Positions 21,106 to 33,610 of a DNA stretch of 64,000 bases are shown here, one piece after another. Location of the stretch: positions 22,567,998-22,631,997 of the forward strand of contig NC_091152.1 of assembly GCF_040958095.1 (NCBI RefSeq), in the 5' to 3' direction. The notes beneath the pieces were generated by a model, which was given only the letters and a program-made list of their open reading frames with translations, did no database searches and was not told the DNA's origin. Made by a program: the position numbers and the translations under genes. The stretch is from Procambarus clarkii. Taxonomy: Eukaryota > Arthropoda > Malacostraca > Decapoda > Cambaridae. Numbering within the stretch: position 1 is the first letter of the stretch; the number at the start of each line of letters is the position of its first letter.

Positions 21106-22365
21106 CACTAATAATTTTAGCTCCCAGCCAAAGAAAAAATTAAAAAATAAAAATTGGAAAAAAAACAAAAATTTGCACGGCCCCTAACACAAGGCCACAC
21201 TAACCTTAATCGTGAAGGGATCCAGCTGGGTGTCCAGTCAGTGCAAGAATGTCCTTTGCTAGAAGAGCTGGACCCTAGGCTAGCACACAACCGTTCTGCG
21301 GAAAACAAAAAATTTTAGTTTTGGCACTCAAGAATCTAATTTTTTACACTTATAATGTTCCTCCCGGACTGGCCAACAACTTGTTATAAATAATATGTGT
21401 GTGTGGCTTTTATGGGGGACTTGGTATTATTAAGGGGTAAGGGTAGTTAGAAGACAAGAGTATCAAATATGGGAGAGCTAAAAGGCCCGGCCTCCAAAAT
21501 AAACTATCCACAGTAGTAATAACTTGCTACTAGACCATATATGTTAGTCTAAGGGTTGATCAATGCACTCCCACAGAGGAAGAAGGGATACTCTGTAATT
21601 CATGTACTTATTTATTAACCCCTTAACAACCCCCCATATACACTCACACCAATAACAATAATAATAATAACTTTACCACACTATCGTACGTTAAAAGCCT
21701 TGGTCCACATAGGTAGGATACAAGGTTTACACTAATAACAAGCTAGGGTAAAGTACTACTGGATAAGCACTGAAGCTGGATGCAGCTTAGGGTAGTGAGA
21801 CCATGTGGTACCCTAATACAAAACACAACACTTAGGGTTACCCAAAACACTGGCAACTACTACCCCCAGGTCTCACCAATCGTTACTACCAGAGTAGGTA
21901 CACTTAGAAATCATACAATACTTAACTTAATGGTACAGGAACTTAAGGTAAGGGAAATAAGTAAGAGGAGAAGGGAGGAGAGTAGGGATGCAGCCACAGA
22001 GTAGGTCTCGTCCCACGAACACCAGCCAGAGAAGAACCTCCTAGCGACCAGCTAGGCCTCCCATGTCGTGGTGCCGGAAGGAGCCTAATTGATCGTGCAG
22101 CTAAGCACATTAAAGATCTTCCCCTATGCAACGTATTGTTACTTTACAAATGATTAGAAAGTATTAGTAAGCAAAGTTGGTGCCTATGTTATTATTTAAT
22201 AATCAACCCCCAGCTCAGTCTTTAAATGCTCTTTGAGAAACAATAATAGTCTTACGTCTGGCAGGGAAGATACAAACAATTGCCGCTCGTGATGCACTAA
22301 ACTGTACTACCAGAAAGTTTAATAGCTCAATTTTGACCTCTGGTTTCCACTGGAGAACCCAGGGT
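21106..22365 (-). other. Probable leader/LTR side of the second gypsy-type element, boundaries unresolved
   Basis: This is upstream of the Gag start and would be expected to hold the leader, primer-binding site and 5' LTR. I looked for a TG..CA-bounded terminal motif with a matching partner and could not define one. No open frame of note. The right part, from about 22,150, may be unrelated flank. Confidence 0.3.
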
Positions 22366-24028
22366 CGTAACAGTCTACTTGACTTAATCTACTCAGCCCT
22401 TGACAATAGGGAGTTTCATAACTACCTCTTACTTAAACTCAAGCATTATGGAATCCGAGGCGTTGCCCTGAACTATATCCGATCCTATCTTAGTGACAGA
22501 CACCAATATGTAGCCATCAATGATATAACCTCTCTCACTTTATCACTAACTGTAGGGGTGCCAAAGGGCAGCATCCTAGGACCCTCCTATTTCTTATATA
22601 CATCAATGATCTGCCTAATGTCTCTAACATGCATAAACCAATAATGTTTGCTGATGATACTACTCTCATCTACTCTGACCCCAACCCACTCATATTAAAT
22701 AATGTTGTAAAAAATGAATTAAAAAAAGTCCACTTATGGATGTTAACCAACAAACTCACACTAAACATAGAAAATATCTACTACATCTTATTTGGAAGCA
22801 AATCAACAAACGCAATTCAGCTTCAGATAGACAATGTTAACATTTACAATAACAATTATGGAAAGTTTCTTGGCCTATACTTAGACAAGAGATTCAACTT
22901 CAGCACCCACATACAACACATAACTAAAAAGGTTTCTAAAACAGCTGGTATACTCTCAAAGATCAAATATTATGTACCATACTCTGCTCTCCTCTCACTC
23001 TATTATGCACTTATCTATCCCAATCTTACTTATGGTATCTGTGCAAGGGGTTCAACCTCTGCAAACTACCTCAAGCCCATAATCACCCAGCAAAAATCTA
23101 TTACAGGACAATAAAAAACTCTGCTTTCAGACAACACACAGCTCCCTTGTTTATATCCCTAAATATGCTAAACATAAATTCACTCCATACATTCTCTTGT
23201 GTCAATTACATTTATAAAACCCTTTTCTTATGTGTAAACCCTGTTCTGAAACTCTTCCTGGACAGATGTAATAGGACCCATTATCACCACACCAGACATA
23301 AATATCTCTTTGATATCCCCAGAGTCAAACTTAATCTGTGTAAACACTATGCAAATAACGGGACGTAGTCTATGGAACTCACTCCCTAATGAATTGAAAG
23401 CTGTCCAACTTTTGCCTTATTCAAAAATAAAGCCAAAAAGTACCTAATTTCATCTTCATAATTTCCTACCTAGTGCTATAAGTCGCACTGTATCTAGTGC
23501 TATCCAATTCCCCAATATTTGTACCTAAGCCATATAACTTTACAATTGTAATCTTAGATATCATCTGATATCATGGTTGTTATTTTGATTACATATTCTA
23601 CTGCATTATTCCTTGAAATGATTCTCAAATTGTGCTTCACTGAACCAATGAATAACCCTGAATTGTTATCCTAATGTACTTAGTAATCCTTGTTCATTAT
23701 AGTGTATTGTTACTATTGTGTATTATTCCAATCTTTGTTTTTGTGTCAAAATGTCTTACAATGTACCGGTAACAAATTTTTATCAATTTTACTGTAATTT
23801 ATCTTCTTAAAATTATCTGTACCTGTAAAATAAAGGTGTAAAGTACCTGCAAACATTTTTTGTCAATTTTACTATCTAAATTTTTTGTAAATTATCTACT
23901 TATAATTATCTGATAGTTTAAGGATTTGCCCGACACGCTATGCGTTCTAGTGGCTTTACAAGAATGTAAAATCAACTTCATTTCTATGTTCTCTCTTAAC
24001 CCCACAATGTACCTTCTTGTATATAAAT
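22366..24028 (+). pseudogene. LINE-A, 3' half: RT, C-terminal region and 3' UTR
   Basis: This is the best LINE-A copy. The plus strand, in three frames, carries NSLLDLIYSALDNREF, YIRSYLSDRHQYVAIND, VPKGSILGP, MFADDTTLIYSDPNP (catalytic xxDD), LWMLTNKLTLNIEN, KFLGLYLDKRFNF, NLTYGICARGSTSANYL and CNRTHYHHTRHKYLFDIP. Frameshifts lie near 22,585 and 23,110-23,150. About 650 bp of 3' untranslated sequence ends CTTGTATATAAATG at about 24,028, where RNH-LINE sequence begins. It is 5'-truncated within the RT. The reverse transcriptase would have made cDNA at a nicked target site. Confidence 0.8.
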
Positions 24029-24495
24029 GTCCGTAAGTGAGGAGTCCGTAAAAACAACTGGGCCTCTACCCTTCAGACAGAACTACTTGCCTTGCTTCTT
24101 GCACTGAAATATGGACAAGTCTCCAAACTTGATACATTAATTGTAAGTGACTCCTTATCATCCTTAATTGCTCTCAACTGTTTAAGACATAACTGTAACA
24201 TGCTCGTGCCCGATACAAAAAAGATATTAAAGATGGTAACAGAGTCCATCTCATGTTGGCTCCGAATGCATGATAGAGTTGATGAGTTAGCCAAAGAATC
24301 TGTCTTTAAAGGAGAAATTGAGTGTAAGCTTGGATTGTCAATGAGCAATCTGAGAGCAGCAGTACACCGAGAACTTCAACAAAATCTTGTAGATCTGAGG
24401 CAAAGTGAAATCGACACCAGTAATTCCATCTATCATCATACTATCATGCAAGAGGAGCCACACATCTATGGTTCATCCAATACAATCAGCAGCAC
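24029..24495 (+). pseudogene. RNase H domain of RNH-LINE
   Basis: A plus-strand frame reads NNWASTLQTELLALLLALK (catalytic Glu in QTELLA), TLIVSDSLSSLIAL (catalytic Asp in VSDS) and DRVDELAKESV (the terminal His/Asp-Ala region of RNase H), then a tail ending SNTISSTS. The order and spacing fit an RNase H type I domain lacking its first strand; the YCDGS motif of a sister copy is at 12,080. LINE-B is inserted at 24,496; the same protein resumes at 30,483. Confidence 0.75.
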
Positions 24496-26650
24496 TTCTA
24501 AAATCAAATCAAATCAAATCAAATGTTTATTTAGGTAAGGTACATACATACAAGAGATTTTACAAAGAGTGATGGATTTATAGACAGTGCTAGTACATAC
24601 AATGCCTAAAGCCTCTATTACGCAAAGCGTTTCGGGCATGAAAAACTTAAATGACTAAAAGCTTAATACTAATTGAGCATAAAGAATAAAATGAGTTGAG
24701 AACAAATAAAAAAAGAGATAAAAAAGGGGGGAACACGGCTGAAAAAGCAGCACAAATACAATTCTGTCGACAAACAGCGCCATTTAAAAAAAAACAGACA
24801 TTGGTTGACAATAGAGGGGTAAGGTAGGTTACAGGGAATTTATTAGGTATAGCTTCGTTTTTATCTTAAACTGGTTGAGAGAGCTACAGTCTTTAACATG
24901 GTTGGGAAGGTCATTCCACATTCTGGGTCCCTTGATTTGTAGAGCATTTCTAGTTTGATTAAGTCGTACTCTAGGAATATCAAAACTGTATTTATTTCTG
25001 GTGTGGTGCTCATGGGTTCTGTTACAACCTTCTATGAAGCTTTTGAGGTCAGGATTGGCATTACAGTTCAGCGTTTTATATATGTATAATACACATGAGA
25101 GAATGTGCAGTGATTTAATGTCTAACATATTCAGAGATTTGAGTAGGGGTACCGAGTGATGTCTGGGGCCAGAGTTGGATATTGTCCTAATAGCAGCTTT
25201 GTGTTGAGTAATTAGAGGACGTAAATGATTTTGGGTAGTAGAACCCCAAGCACAAATACCATAGTTGAGATATGGATAGATGAGGGAGTAATAGAGAGTC
25301 ACTAGGGCAGGGCGGGTTACATAATATCTGATCTTAGAAAGAATGCCAACAGTTTTTGAAACATTTTTTGATATATTTAGAATGTGTCCCTGGAAATTCA
25401 GCTTGTGGTCAATGAGAATGCCAAGGAATTTGCCATCTAATTTGTTACAAATTTGGGTATTGTTTATTTTGAGATTTATTTGATTAGAGGATTTATTGCC
25501 AAACAGAATATAGAAAGTTTTGTCAATGTTAAGGGTGAGTTTTTTGGCAGTTAGCCAAAGATGGACTTTATTTAGCTCAGTATTTACTGTGGCATTTAGA
25601 GCAAGGGGGGTCAGGACTGGAGTAAATAAAGGTTGTGTCGTCAGCAAATAGAATTGGTTTGAGGTGTTGGGAGGCATTTGGAAGGTCATTAATGTAGATG
25701 AGAAAGAGGAGAGGGCCAAGTATGCTGCCCTGAGGAACACCAATGTTGATGGGTAGGGTGGGAGAAATTGAATTATTCACAGAAACATACTGGAGCCTGT
25801 CAGTAAGGTAGGATTTGAGGTATTGCAGAGAGTGTCCTCTGACTCTATAATGATGTAATTTAAGAAGAAGGTTTTGGTGGTTGACAGTGTCAAAAGCCTT
25901 ATGCAGGTCCACAAATAACCCAACAGGGAACTCATTTTTATCAAAAGCTGTATGAATCAAGTTAAGCATACTAAAAAGTGCATCGTTAGTGCTTTTTTTG
26001 GGTCTGAAGTTATATTGGTAAGAGCTAAGTATATTGTGTTTGGCTAGATAAGAGTAAAGCTGCTTGTAGATTAGTTTTTCAAAATTTTTTGACAAGTTAG
26101 GCAGGATTGATATAGGTCTGTAGTTGTTAACATCTGTGAGATCACCACATTTGTGTACAGGGGTAACTCGTGTTTTTTTTAGGATATCTGGAAAGGTTTG
26201 GAGTTCAAGTGACTTGTTGAAGAGCAATGCAATAGCAGGGGCTAAAGTTCTGGAGGCTTTTTTGTAAATTAAAGTTGGTATCTCCTCAAGGGCACTAGAC
26301 TTGGTTTTAAGGGAAAGGATTATCTCATTGACGTCAGTGGAATTAATAGGCTTTAGGTACAGAGACTGTGGATAGTTACCTGTGAGATAGTCCTTAACAT
26401 CAGTACTGGAAGATGGAATATCATTTGCAAGGGATGACCTAATGGAAGAGAAGAACCTATTGAACTCAATAGCAGAATCTGAGGCTGAAAGCTGACCATC
26501 GTTATTGGACAGGAGTGTTGGTTTGTTATTTAAAATCTTAGATCCCAATATTTGTGAAATTGTGCCCCAAGCTTTTTTAATGTTGCTCTTTATTTGGGTA
26601 AATTTATCTTCGTAGCATTTAGTTTTGGCTCGTCTAATTATCTTAGATAG
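24496..26650 (-). mobile_element. LINE-B 3' half: reverse transcriptase, C-terminal region and 3' UTR, copy 2
   Basis: Minus strand. Starting at the solo [15 protein letters not shown] and [15 protein letters not shown] linker, then RT blocks [29 protein letters not shown] (catalytic Asp), [20 protein letters not shown] and [12 protein letters not shown] (xxDD), a frameshift near 25,600, then LWLTAKKLTLNIDK, NYGICAWGSTTQNHL and MWNDLPNHVKDCSSL. The 3' UTR contains TACGCAAAGCGTTTCGGGCA (plus-strand form, about 24,617) and ends in a short (AATCA)n-type tail at 24,497-24,520. The RT motifs are intact but the frame is broken. I cannot fix the clade; the RT resembles the L2/Crack/Daphne-like group. 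Confidence 0.8.
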
Positions 26651-28771
26651 TGTTATGATCTCAGCCTGCAGGAGAAACGAGTCTCCCCCCTTGAGAGTTA
26701 TTCAGCATGCCTGACCTAACCGGAAGGTCTAAGAAATATAGAGGTGATAACACAGATGTAAAATAGTTTGTTGGATTTAAATAACAATTTAAGATTATGG
26801 GCAGTGAAGAAGAAAACAGATAAATGACTGGCTTGGAGATGTGGACATTTTGCTGGAGGCGTGAGGCTCGCTTCTGGAGGGCTTTGACCTCACTTGAAGC
26901 CAGACATCGCAGGGGGTAAGCCGCGCTCCGTTGAGCTCCCGTCAGAAAGGAACCCCTAGTGATATCTCGAAGAGAAGAGAAGTGTGCAGACGTACCAGCT
27001 GGGGAAGTGTGGTCTCAAGTCCTGGGCGACGAGGAGTGTTTATTAAACCGCCCAGAGACATTTTCGTGGGCTGTGTGGAACGCCCTGATCAGGCTCCGTC
27101 AGAGAGAGGAGCGCCCTCGACGAGACAATCTGTGGTAAGCACGATTTAAGCCAGTTCATAGTGATTGCTTGTAGTTGGTTGTGTGCCCAGCGACAGTAGC
27201 GATGTTTATTTATAAGTTAGACATGTTTTGATTAGGCAGAAAGCCTAAAATAAGAGAGTGGAGAGGGAGGAACACGGAGCGACGTCCGTCCCCTCTGAGC
27301 GCTGGCAGGCAACTGAGGGAGCCCGGCTCCTGACGGCGGATGACCCTCCCAGCGTGAGTGTGGACCGTCGCCGGGCAAGGTGGAGCATGGACCCGCCCAA
27401 CGATGGAGTCCACTCTCACAGTATGTAGAGAACAGATAGAGGTTGGAGGCAAACATATTGTGTGATTATTTTTGTTTATGTGTTAAAGGGGAAACATTTT
27501 TATTGGAGTGTCGATGGGTTGCAGGTTTGTCTTTGGGGAAGAAGTTGCTGAGAACTTCGAAGCCAGCACAGATGAAGTAGTTGATGAGACTCCAAGGTAG
27601 TGGAGCAGAGGAACTCGAGCTGTGAGGAGAAGCAGTGAAGAGGAGTGTCACGTGCTTCTGTAGAGGTGGTGAAGCACCATAGTTGCTCGAGGGAACTTCA
27701 TGGTGAAGCAGCCAAGAGAGCTGTGGAGAACCCTAGCAGAAGGGTGAAGCACCGTAGTTGCTCAAGGAAACTTCATGATAGCAGCCTGGAGGAGCTGCAG
27801 AGGATCCTGGTAGTTAAGCCCGGAAGAACCTAAAGATATCAGGGTAGTGAACTTCCAGAGGTGGAAGGGAAGTTCTGGTGGATTACTTGTAGGGAGTTGA
27901 TAGTGTTTGGTTGTCATTAGCGTGCAAGACGCAGTGAGAGGTGAGTGATTGTTTGCATTCTTATGTCAAGGAGTGTTTTATTCTGAAGTTTAGAGTTACA
28001 ATCGTAGGCTGGATTACCTACAGATGTATGCGTTCTAGGACTGATAGAGTGATCGATTGATCATTGTTGTGTATCAATGAACATTTATACTGATATAAGT
28101 TATTGCATTCAAATGCTGATTTTCTTTGTACACATTTATAGATACATATATATATTCTCTTGCTGATGGTGCAACAGTGTATGTAGACTTGATCAACTTG
28201 AGGAGGTTGATAGTATCAGGTGGCGAATCAGAAGATAGGATACCACTTAATAAGCTGATGATAGAGTTCTGATGGTGTTGGAGTGCAACCTTATTGTAAT
28301 AGTATAGAGTATAGGATTCATTATTATTATATGTGTGTAGGTATTGTGTATGTGCTTTGTCCAGTAAATGTATTCCAATTTGCTGGTGTTTGCCCTTGTC
28401 CTAGTGAGGCTTCCCATGAAATAGTACAGGAGGAGAGAGAGAGAGAAAGAACCAAGAACCACTGCTGTGGACAGGGTAGAAGGTAATACTAATAAGTCAA
28501 AGGGGGATTGAGGAGATCATATCACCTAAGGAGAGAGTGGGGAGTCACAGCGGCTCGAGTGGGTGTGTGCACGTGACAACGAGGCTAAGTGTTGGAGCCG
28601 CATCCCTTAAACGTGTGACGTTGAGCCCCTCTCCAAGAGCCAGAAGCGCCAAAGGTGATCTCCTGAAGAGGTATAAGCACTCTACCGAGTTGTGGGTTGG
28701 GTTGTCCGTAGAGAAGGATCAACACGACAACACCACCGACACCAACCCACACTATAATAATAGCAATAACA
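26651..28771 (+). repeat. Solo LTR (2,121 bp) inserted in LINE-B
   Basis: This is collinear with the LTR at 2,735-4,857 and has the same TGTTAT and ATAACA ends. LINE-B sequence abuts both sides (linker-RT on the left, endonuclease on the right) and no internal Gag sequence is present, so this is a solo LTR. I do not see a perfect 4-5-bp target duplication (GATAG on the left, AGTAA on the right). Relative to the other LTR it lacks a 13-bp segment corresponding to about 3085-3097 and has an 11-bp insertion near 28,347. Confidence 0.85.
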
Positions 28772-30482
28772 AGTAATTCTTTGAGAATTCTTTGGAGACA
28801 ATTCCTAACCTATACTTCTTCTCAAGGTCATGTTTTTTATTAATGGATTTAAGTATTTCCTTTGTAAGCCAGGGATTGTTAAACCTTTTGGTTGTGACTT
28901 GTTTTGTAAGCATAGGACAGTGGGTGTCATAAAGGCTAAGAGTTTTTTGAAGAAAAGATTGCACTGCTAGGTTGATGTCCCCTATGTTACCTAACTCGGA
29001 CTCCCAGTTGACATTATCAGCAGCAGTTATAAAATTGTCTATAGCAGTTTCATTGTGCAGCCTAAAACTTAACTTCCTTGACTCTAGAGGTGGTTTGCTA
29101 ATGTTAGTTAAGAGAAATGTGGGGTAATGGTCTGTAGTGATATCGGTGATTATACCGGAAGTAAGCGGAGAGGTTATGTTTGTCCAGATGTGATCTAGAG
29201 TCGTGGCAGTACTATCAGTGATTCTAGTAGGTCTAGTGATTAAGGGTATGAGGAAGCAGGAATTCATACAGTTAAGGAAGCTAACAGCAGTAGGGTGTTC
29301 AGGCTCGCAGAGGTCAATATTAAAGTCCCCTGCGATAATTAGGTGGTTTTTGTTCAGTCTGTTATCGAGTATTAGATTTCTAAGGTTTGAGTTGAATTCG
29401 GACACATCGGTGTTAGGAATTCTATAGACTGCACCCACAGACAGGACAGACTCGGCACCCTTGACTGAAGCTGGCGAAGATATACTCCCCACAGCAGTCT
29501 CTAGTTCTAATTACTTTTAAGCATGTTAGTTCTTGGTGGTAGTAAAGAGCAGTGCCACTACCTCTCTGAATTTGACGACAGTTGTGAATTGCCGAGTAGT
29601 TAGGCATGTTAAAGAGTTGAGTAGTATCCTCTTTCAACCATGTTTCAGTAAGTATAATAAAAGAGAATTTGTTGTCAATAGTTTCAATCAAGGCACTAAC
29701 ATCATCGAAGTATTTACCTGGGGATCTAACATTCAAGTTGATTACAGAGATATTGTGATTATGTGTTAATACATTGTTTACATCATGTGCTGCAAAATAT
29801 CTGCAATTTAGATCATTAAAGTGATGATTGTCATAAATAGTGGATAAGAGGTTTAGTTCTAGGTCTATACTTGTCTGCATAAAAAAAAGCTGGTTGCAGG
29901 AAAACAAGGCAAGAAAGGCAAATTACAAAGTAGAATTAAGCTATAAAAGGGGGAAAAATATATAAACAATACTATACAAAACAAACACAAAATGAACAAC
30001 AAAAGAAAAAAATGAGGTAGCTTACAAGGGGCTTACAGGGGTACAATGGAGTAAGGGAGTATGGCGAGGCTAGGCAACCTAGGTAATAAATGAAATCAAA
30101 GAAAAAACATATAAACATGGACTATACAAAACAAAAGATATAGATATACAAAACAAAGATATAAACAAGACTATACAATACAAAAACAAATTGAGCAAAA
30201 AAAGAAAAATGAGGTAGATTGCTTACAAGTACTCTCAGGTACACTGTAAGTAACAATTTGCAATTTGAAATACAGGCAAAGCCAGGGGTACAATGGAGTA
30301 GGGGAGTATGGCGAGGCTAGGCAAACTAAATAATAAATGAAATCAAAGAAAAAAGTTGAACAATAAACATAGGCAAATTTAAGCTAATGATTATTAACTA
30401 TAAATAGTTCAGTTATGACTGTATAATTAATAAGACTTAAGGAAATATTAATGCACTCAATTAATTAAGTTCAGTAAATGAC
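28772..30482 (-). mobile_element. LINE-B 5' half: endonuclease and leader, copy 2
   Basis: Minus strand. An A-rich leader (29,910-30,482) precedes an APE-type endonuclease in two frames, 29,907-29,422 and 29,492-28,772, with motifs LNVRS, LTETWL, VYRIPN, AGDFNIDL, LDHIW and TDHYP. The frameshift in the middle is shared with copy 1 at 4,858. The last residues before the LTR are EFSKNY. Together with 24,496-26,650 this gives a nearly full-length LINE-B of about 3.9 kb when the LTR is excluded. Confidence 0.8.
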
Positions 30483-31080
30483 AAATGAAGAGTAAGTTCT
30501 AGATGTTACTACTGCTCGGCTTAGACTCAGTTACAAGTATCTCTGGGAATTATCATTATCTGTTGATGTAGACCTGAACAAATGTAAACTGTGTCAACAA
30601 AACTATTCGCACACCCTCCGTTACTATGTAGTGGAGTGCAAAAAGATACGGGAAATCAGAGACAATTCTATAACCAATGTTCCAACGATGTGAAAATATT
30701 TCATTCAAAATTATCTGCTACCAGAAATTTTAGCCAAATATCCCCAGTTTTCTAACTGTAGGTAGTAACTAAGTAATTGTAACCTATCCACCGCTGCCCA
30801 CTGGATGGGGGCGGTGTGCAGGACAAACATATCAATTATGACACTAGCTCTCCACATATGTCAGTTGCTTAATTTAGAAACTGAATTTGTGGTCGATCTC
30901 GAACCCATTTATGATGTAACGACTTATACTGAATTTTGTAACTAGCTCATCAAGATTGTAACTTGCTTAGCTAAATGAATTGTGGGGTTCAGTCCCTGAG
31001 CCCATTATGTGCCTCTGTAACCCTTTCCACTACCCTTTATTATGCACTCCCTTGGGGTGCGTAATAAATGAACTAAACTA
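30483..31080 (+). pseudogene. RNH-LINE C-terminus and 3' UTR
   Basis: The plus strand reads VLDVTTARLRL, YKYLWELSLSV, then a Cys/His cluster CKLCQQNYSH..YYVVEC (C-x2-C-x5-H-x8-C, possible nucleic-acid binding) and LLPEILAKYPQFSNC after one stop. The 3' UTR carries CCACTGGATGGGGGCGGTG, TTAGCTAAATGAATTGTG and GGGGTGCGTAATAAATGAAC, ending near 31,080. It continues the RNase H reading that stops at 24,495, showing LINE-B landed inside this older element. Confidence 0.7.
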
Positions 31081-31228
31081 ACTATTGTACAGTGCATTTG
31101 TGAGATAAGAGATAGTGCTTATAATATGTAATCTAAACCTCACTCTCCACATAATCTTTAGTATAGATTTCTGTGAAAGTTGCATATACTGCATTTGCTT
31201 CTGTGAGGAAACCATTTATGAAAGGTAC
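31081..31228. other. Left flank of the macrosatellite
   Basis: No feature recognised. Similarity to later units begins at TTTTCTTTTTAAACC (31,229), so this is the last unique sequence before the array. Confidence 0.6.
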
Positions 31229-31245
31229 TTTTCTTTTTAAACCTT

Positions 31246-31759
31246 GTTGGTAAAGATGAATGAGGTTACTTAGTGTGAATTATTTAGACCAGGAGGATCT
31301 CTTGGTTGGTCCAATGGTTTTCTTTCGCTCCCAGGAAACTGATATTTCGGGTGGGTTTTTATTTATGTTATCTAATCTTCTAATTTGACTGCTTATTTGG
31401 CAGGTAGGAGATTTATATAATTTACAGTTTGTGCTTTAGGGTAATATTTGGGAGAGTCTGCTTAAGTCTCCTGCAAACAGGATTCTCTATTGGCGTCCAA
31501 GCCACGAAGTAGCCCCAGTATTATTACTTTAAACTACTAATATTAAGGATAATAAGGCCCAATTTAATGGGCCAAGAAAAAATTATTTAAGACTCATTGA
31601 GTTGTTCCCCTCCACGGAAATCTTTAGTAAAAGGCGAAAGATTTATGTGTTTTGAAGGGAAACCAGAGTTAAATAAGTGAGAAATTTAGCGATACCGCCG
31701 ACAGAGCGCTGAGGCGAAAGAGGTAAACTTATTTCGGGACTAGAAGGGCATGGACCGGT
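31246..31759 (+). repeat. Optional block, copy in unit 1 (514 bp)
   Basis: Sequence between ACCTT and AACTCT that is absent from units 2-6, where ACCTTAACTCT is contiguous, and present again at 59,190-59,717. It has no open frame or transposon hallmark and no target duplication at its ends, so its absence from the other units looks like a deletion rather than its presence like an insertion. Confidence 0.85.
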
Positions 31760-32082
31760 AACTCTTATAAACAGCAATTGTTTTATTCTTTGCAATATTT
31801 CTCTATTGTTGTGCTATCATCAGTTTCATTCTGTATCTTTACTGTTTGGATATATTTATAAGTGTGCATTGTTTTCATAACATAATTTGTGTTATCTGTT
31901 TGACACGTGCTAAAATATATGGTGATGATCCTTGATATGTTACATACGCCATCTGAAAGTTAAAACCTTAACCGTACTTTTATTTCATACTCGTGAAAAT
32001 AAGCAGCAAAAGCGTCGATATATGTTATCGATAGTATCTAAATAATGTAGTACTCGTTAACTTAATAATAACGCTCTATTAC

Positions 32083-32480
32083 TCTCTCATCTATCCTTAT
32101 TTCAATTATGGTGCTTGGGGTTCTACTACCCAAAATCATCTACATCTTCTAATTATACTCAACACAAATCTTCTATAGAACAATAACAAACTTTGGCCCC
32201 AGACAGCTCTCGGTAACCTTATTTAAATCTTTGAATATGTACTGCTGTCCTAGTTGTACTCACTTAGTTGTGTTTTCGGGGATTGAACTCTGGCTCTTTG
32301 GTCCCGCCTCTCAACTGTTGTACAGATTTCCGAGCCCTGTCATATCTACATTTGAAATTGTGTATGGCGTCAGCCTCCACCACATCACTGCCTAATGCAT
32401 TCCACCTGTTAACTACCCTGACACTGAAAAAGTTCTTTCTGAGGTTGGAAGAAAACGTGCTCAGATTGGGGACTTGTTTA
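32083..32480 (+). repeat. LINE-derived piece joined to dispersed repeat (in every unit)
   Basis: 32,083-32,240 reads LYYSLIYPYFNYG, then AWGSTTQNHLHLLITQHKSS in one frame, the post-RT region of LINE-B (compare 25,130-25,310), followed by decay. 32,248-32,480 is the dispersed repeat seen inverted at 8,090. The junction is conserved in all units, so it was part of the founding unit. A 130-codon open frame across this junction in units 2-7 is out of frame with the LINE protein and starts at TTG; I do not consider it a gene. Confidence 0.7.
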
Positions 32481-32493
32481 TTTTATAATGGTA

Positions 32494-32860
32494 AATAATA
32501 AATTAATATATAATAAATTAATATATAATAAATTAATATATAATAAATTAATATATAATAAATTAATTTATTATATAAATTAATAAATAATAAATTAATA
32601 AATAATAAAATTATTATTATATAATAAATAATAATAATAAATAGTATAATGATAAGCAATTATTTTTAATGAATCAAATAGCTAATTAGGATGAATGATA
32701 AATAATTATTGACTAGTGCATAACAATAAAGTATTAAGGAATAATTATAATGAATAATCCTTAATGATAAAGTAGAGATCAATTACAATTAATAACTACA
32801 TCCATAGGTAGTAAATGAAAGTTGCATTAATTAGACTAATTACAATTCATGGGAATATTT
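32494..32860. repeat. 15-bp AT repeat and AT-rich spacer (in every unit)
   Basis: About 4.7 copies of AAATTAATATATAAT (15 bp) at 32,500-32,571 followed by TAATAA-rich sequence. Copy number looks constant between units. Confidence 0.9.
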
Positions 32861-32879
32861 CTTAGCTATCTGCAGGCTT

Positions 32880-33610
32880 ATCACTTTGGGGGTTCCGGCG
32901 GAGCACCCCCAATCCCGCGAGGGCCAGCGGGAGAAGGGGTTCCTTACTCTTACTAGCATGTAGACTGGGCAAAGGATTAGCTGCGGACAGCGGGACACTT
33001 GGGGACCGGCGCTGCACCCCCACCGCAGGCCAGCTGGCCGGACCCCCCCCCCCCCCCGAAGGGCGAGGCCCGCTGGTCGCAAGGAGGCCTCAGAGTGGCA
33101 GTGCAACAACGTCCCGGACGTAGTCAGCTGGGTGTTCCGGCTGGTTGCTGGACCTGCCGTTAACTCCGATGGCTAGCCCGTCAAGAGAGCCGAGTGGCCC
33201 TGTCAATTCTAAAGGTAAGAGGGCGTGGTCGGCTGAAGGCGAGCCTAGCTCTGCGAGGGCGGCGCGAATTAATCGCCCTGAAGAAGTGTTGCCTGTTCAC
33301 TGGGCACGGGCCGGATAGAACTTGCCGGGGGGCGCTCGCTGGGCTAGGGTATGCGTGCGTCCTGCACTGCGCTTGCAGGATCCTAAGAGTGTTGATTCCT
33401 GACCATGTAAGCGATACCTGGTCCAGTCGGAGCGTGCGTCGATTTTTTGTCGCGTAGATCACCTCCCCCCGGGCTGAAAGATATAAGGCAGTAAGGGTGG
33501 GCAGAAGCGGCATGCAGTGTTATCGTGACAGGCAAGGGCACAGACGAGAGGGAAACCCTAGCTGAATCAATACGGAGACGAAAAACGGGGGGAGGGAGCC
33601 CGGCACAGGA
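32880..33610. other. CpG-rich core of the unit
   Basis: About 730 bp of GC-rich, CpG-dense sequence in an otherwise AT-rich array, including GGTTCCGGCGGAGCACC, a homopolymer C run of variable length (33,043-33,057 here) and GCGAGGGCGGCGCG. In animals such islands inside macrosatellites can act as promoters, but nothing here proves that. It includes the small open frame described at 37,938. Confidence 0.6.

Noticed and set aside
26646-28776. Target-site duplication around the solo LTR
   Set aside because: The adjacent bases GATAG and AGTAA do not match; I could not define a duplication of 4-6 bp.
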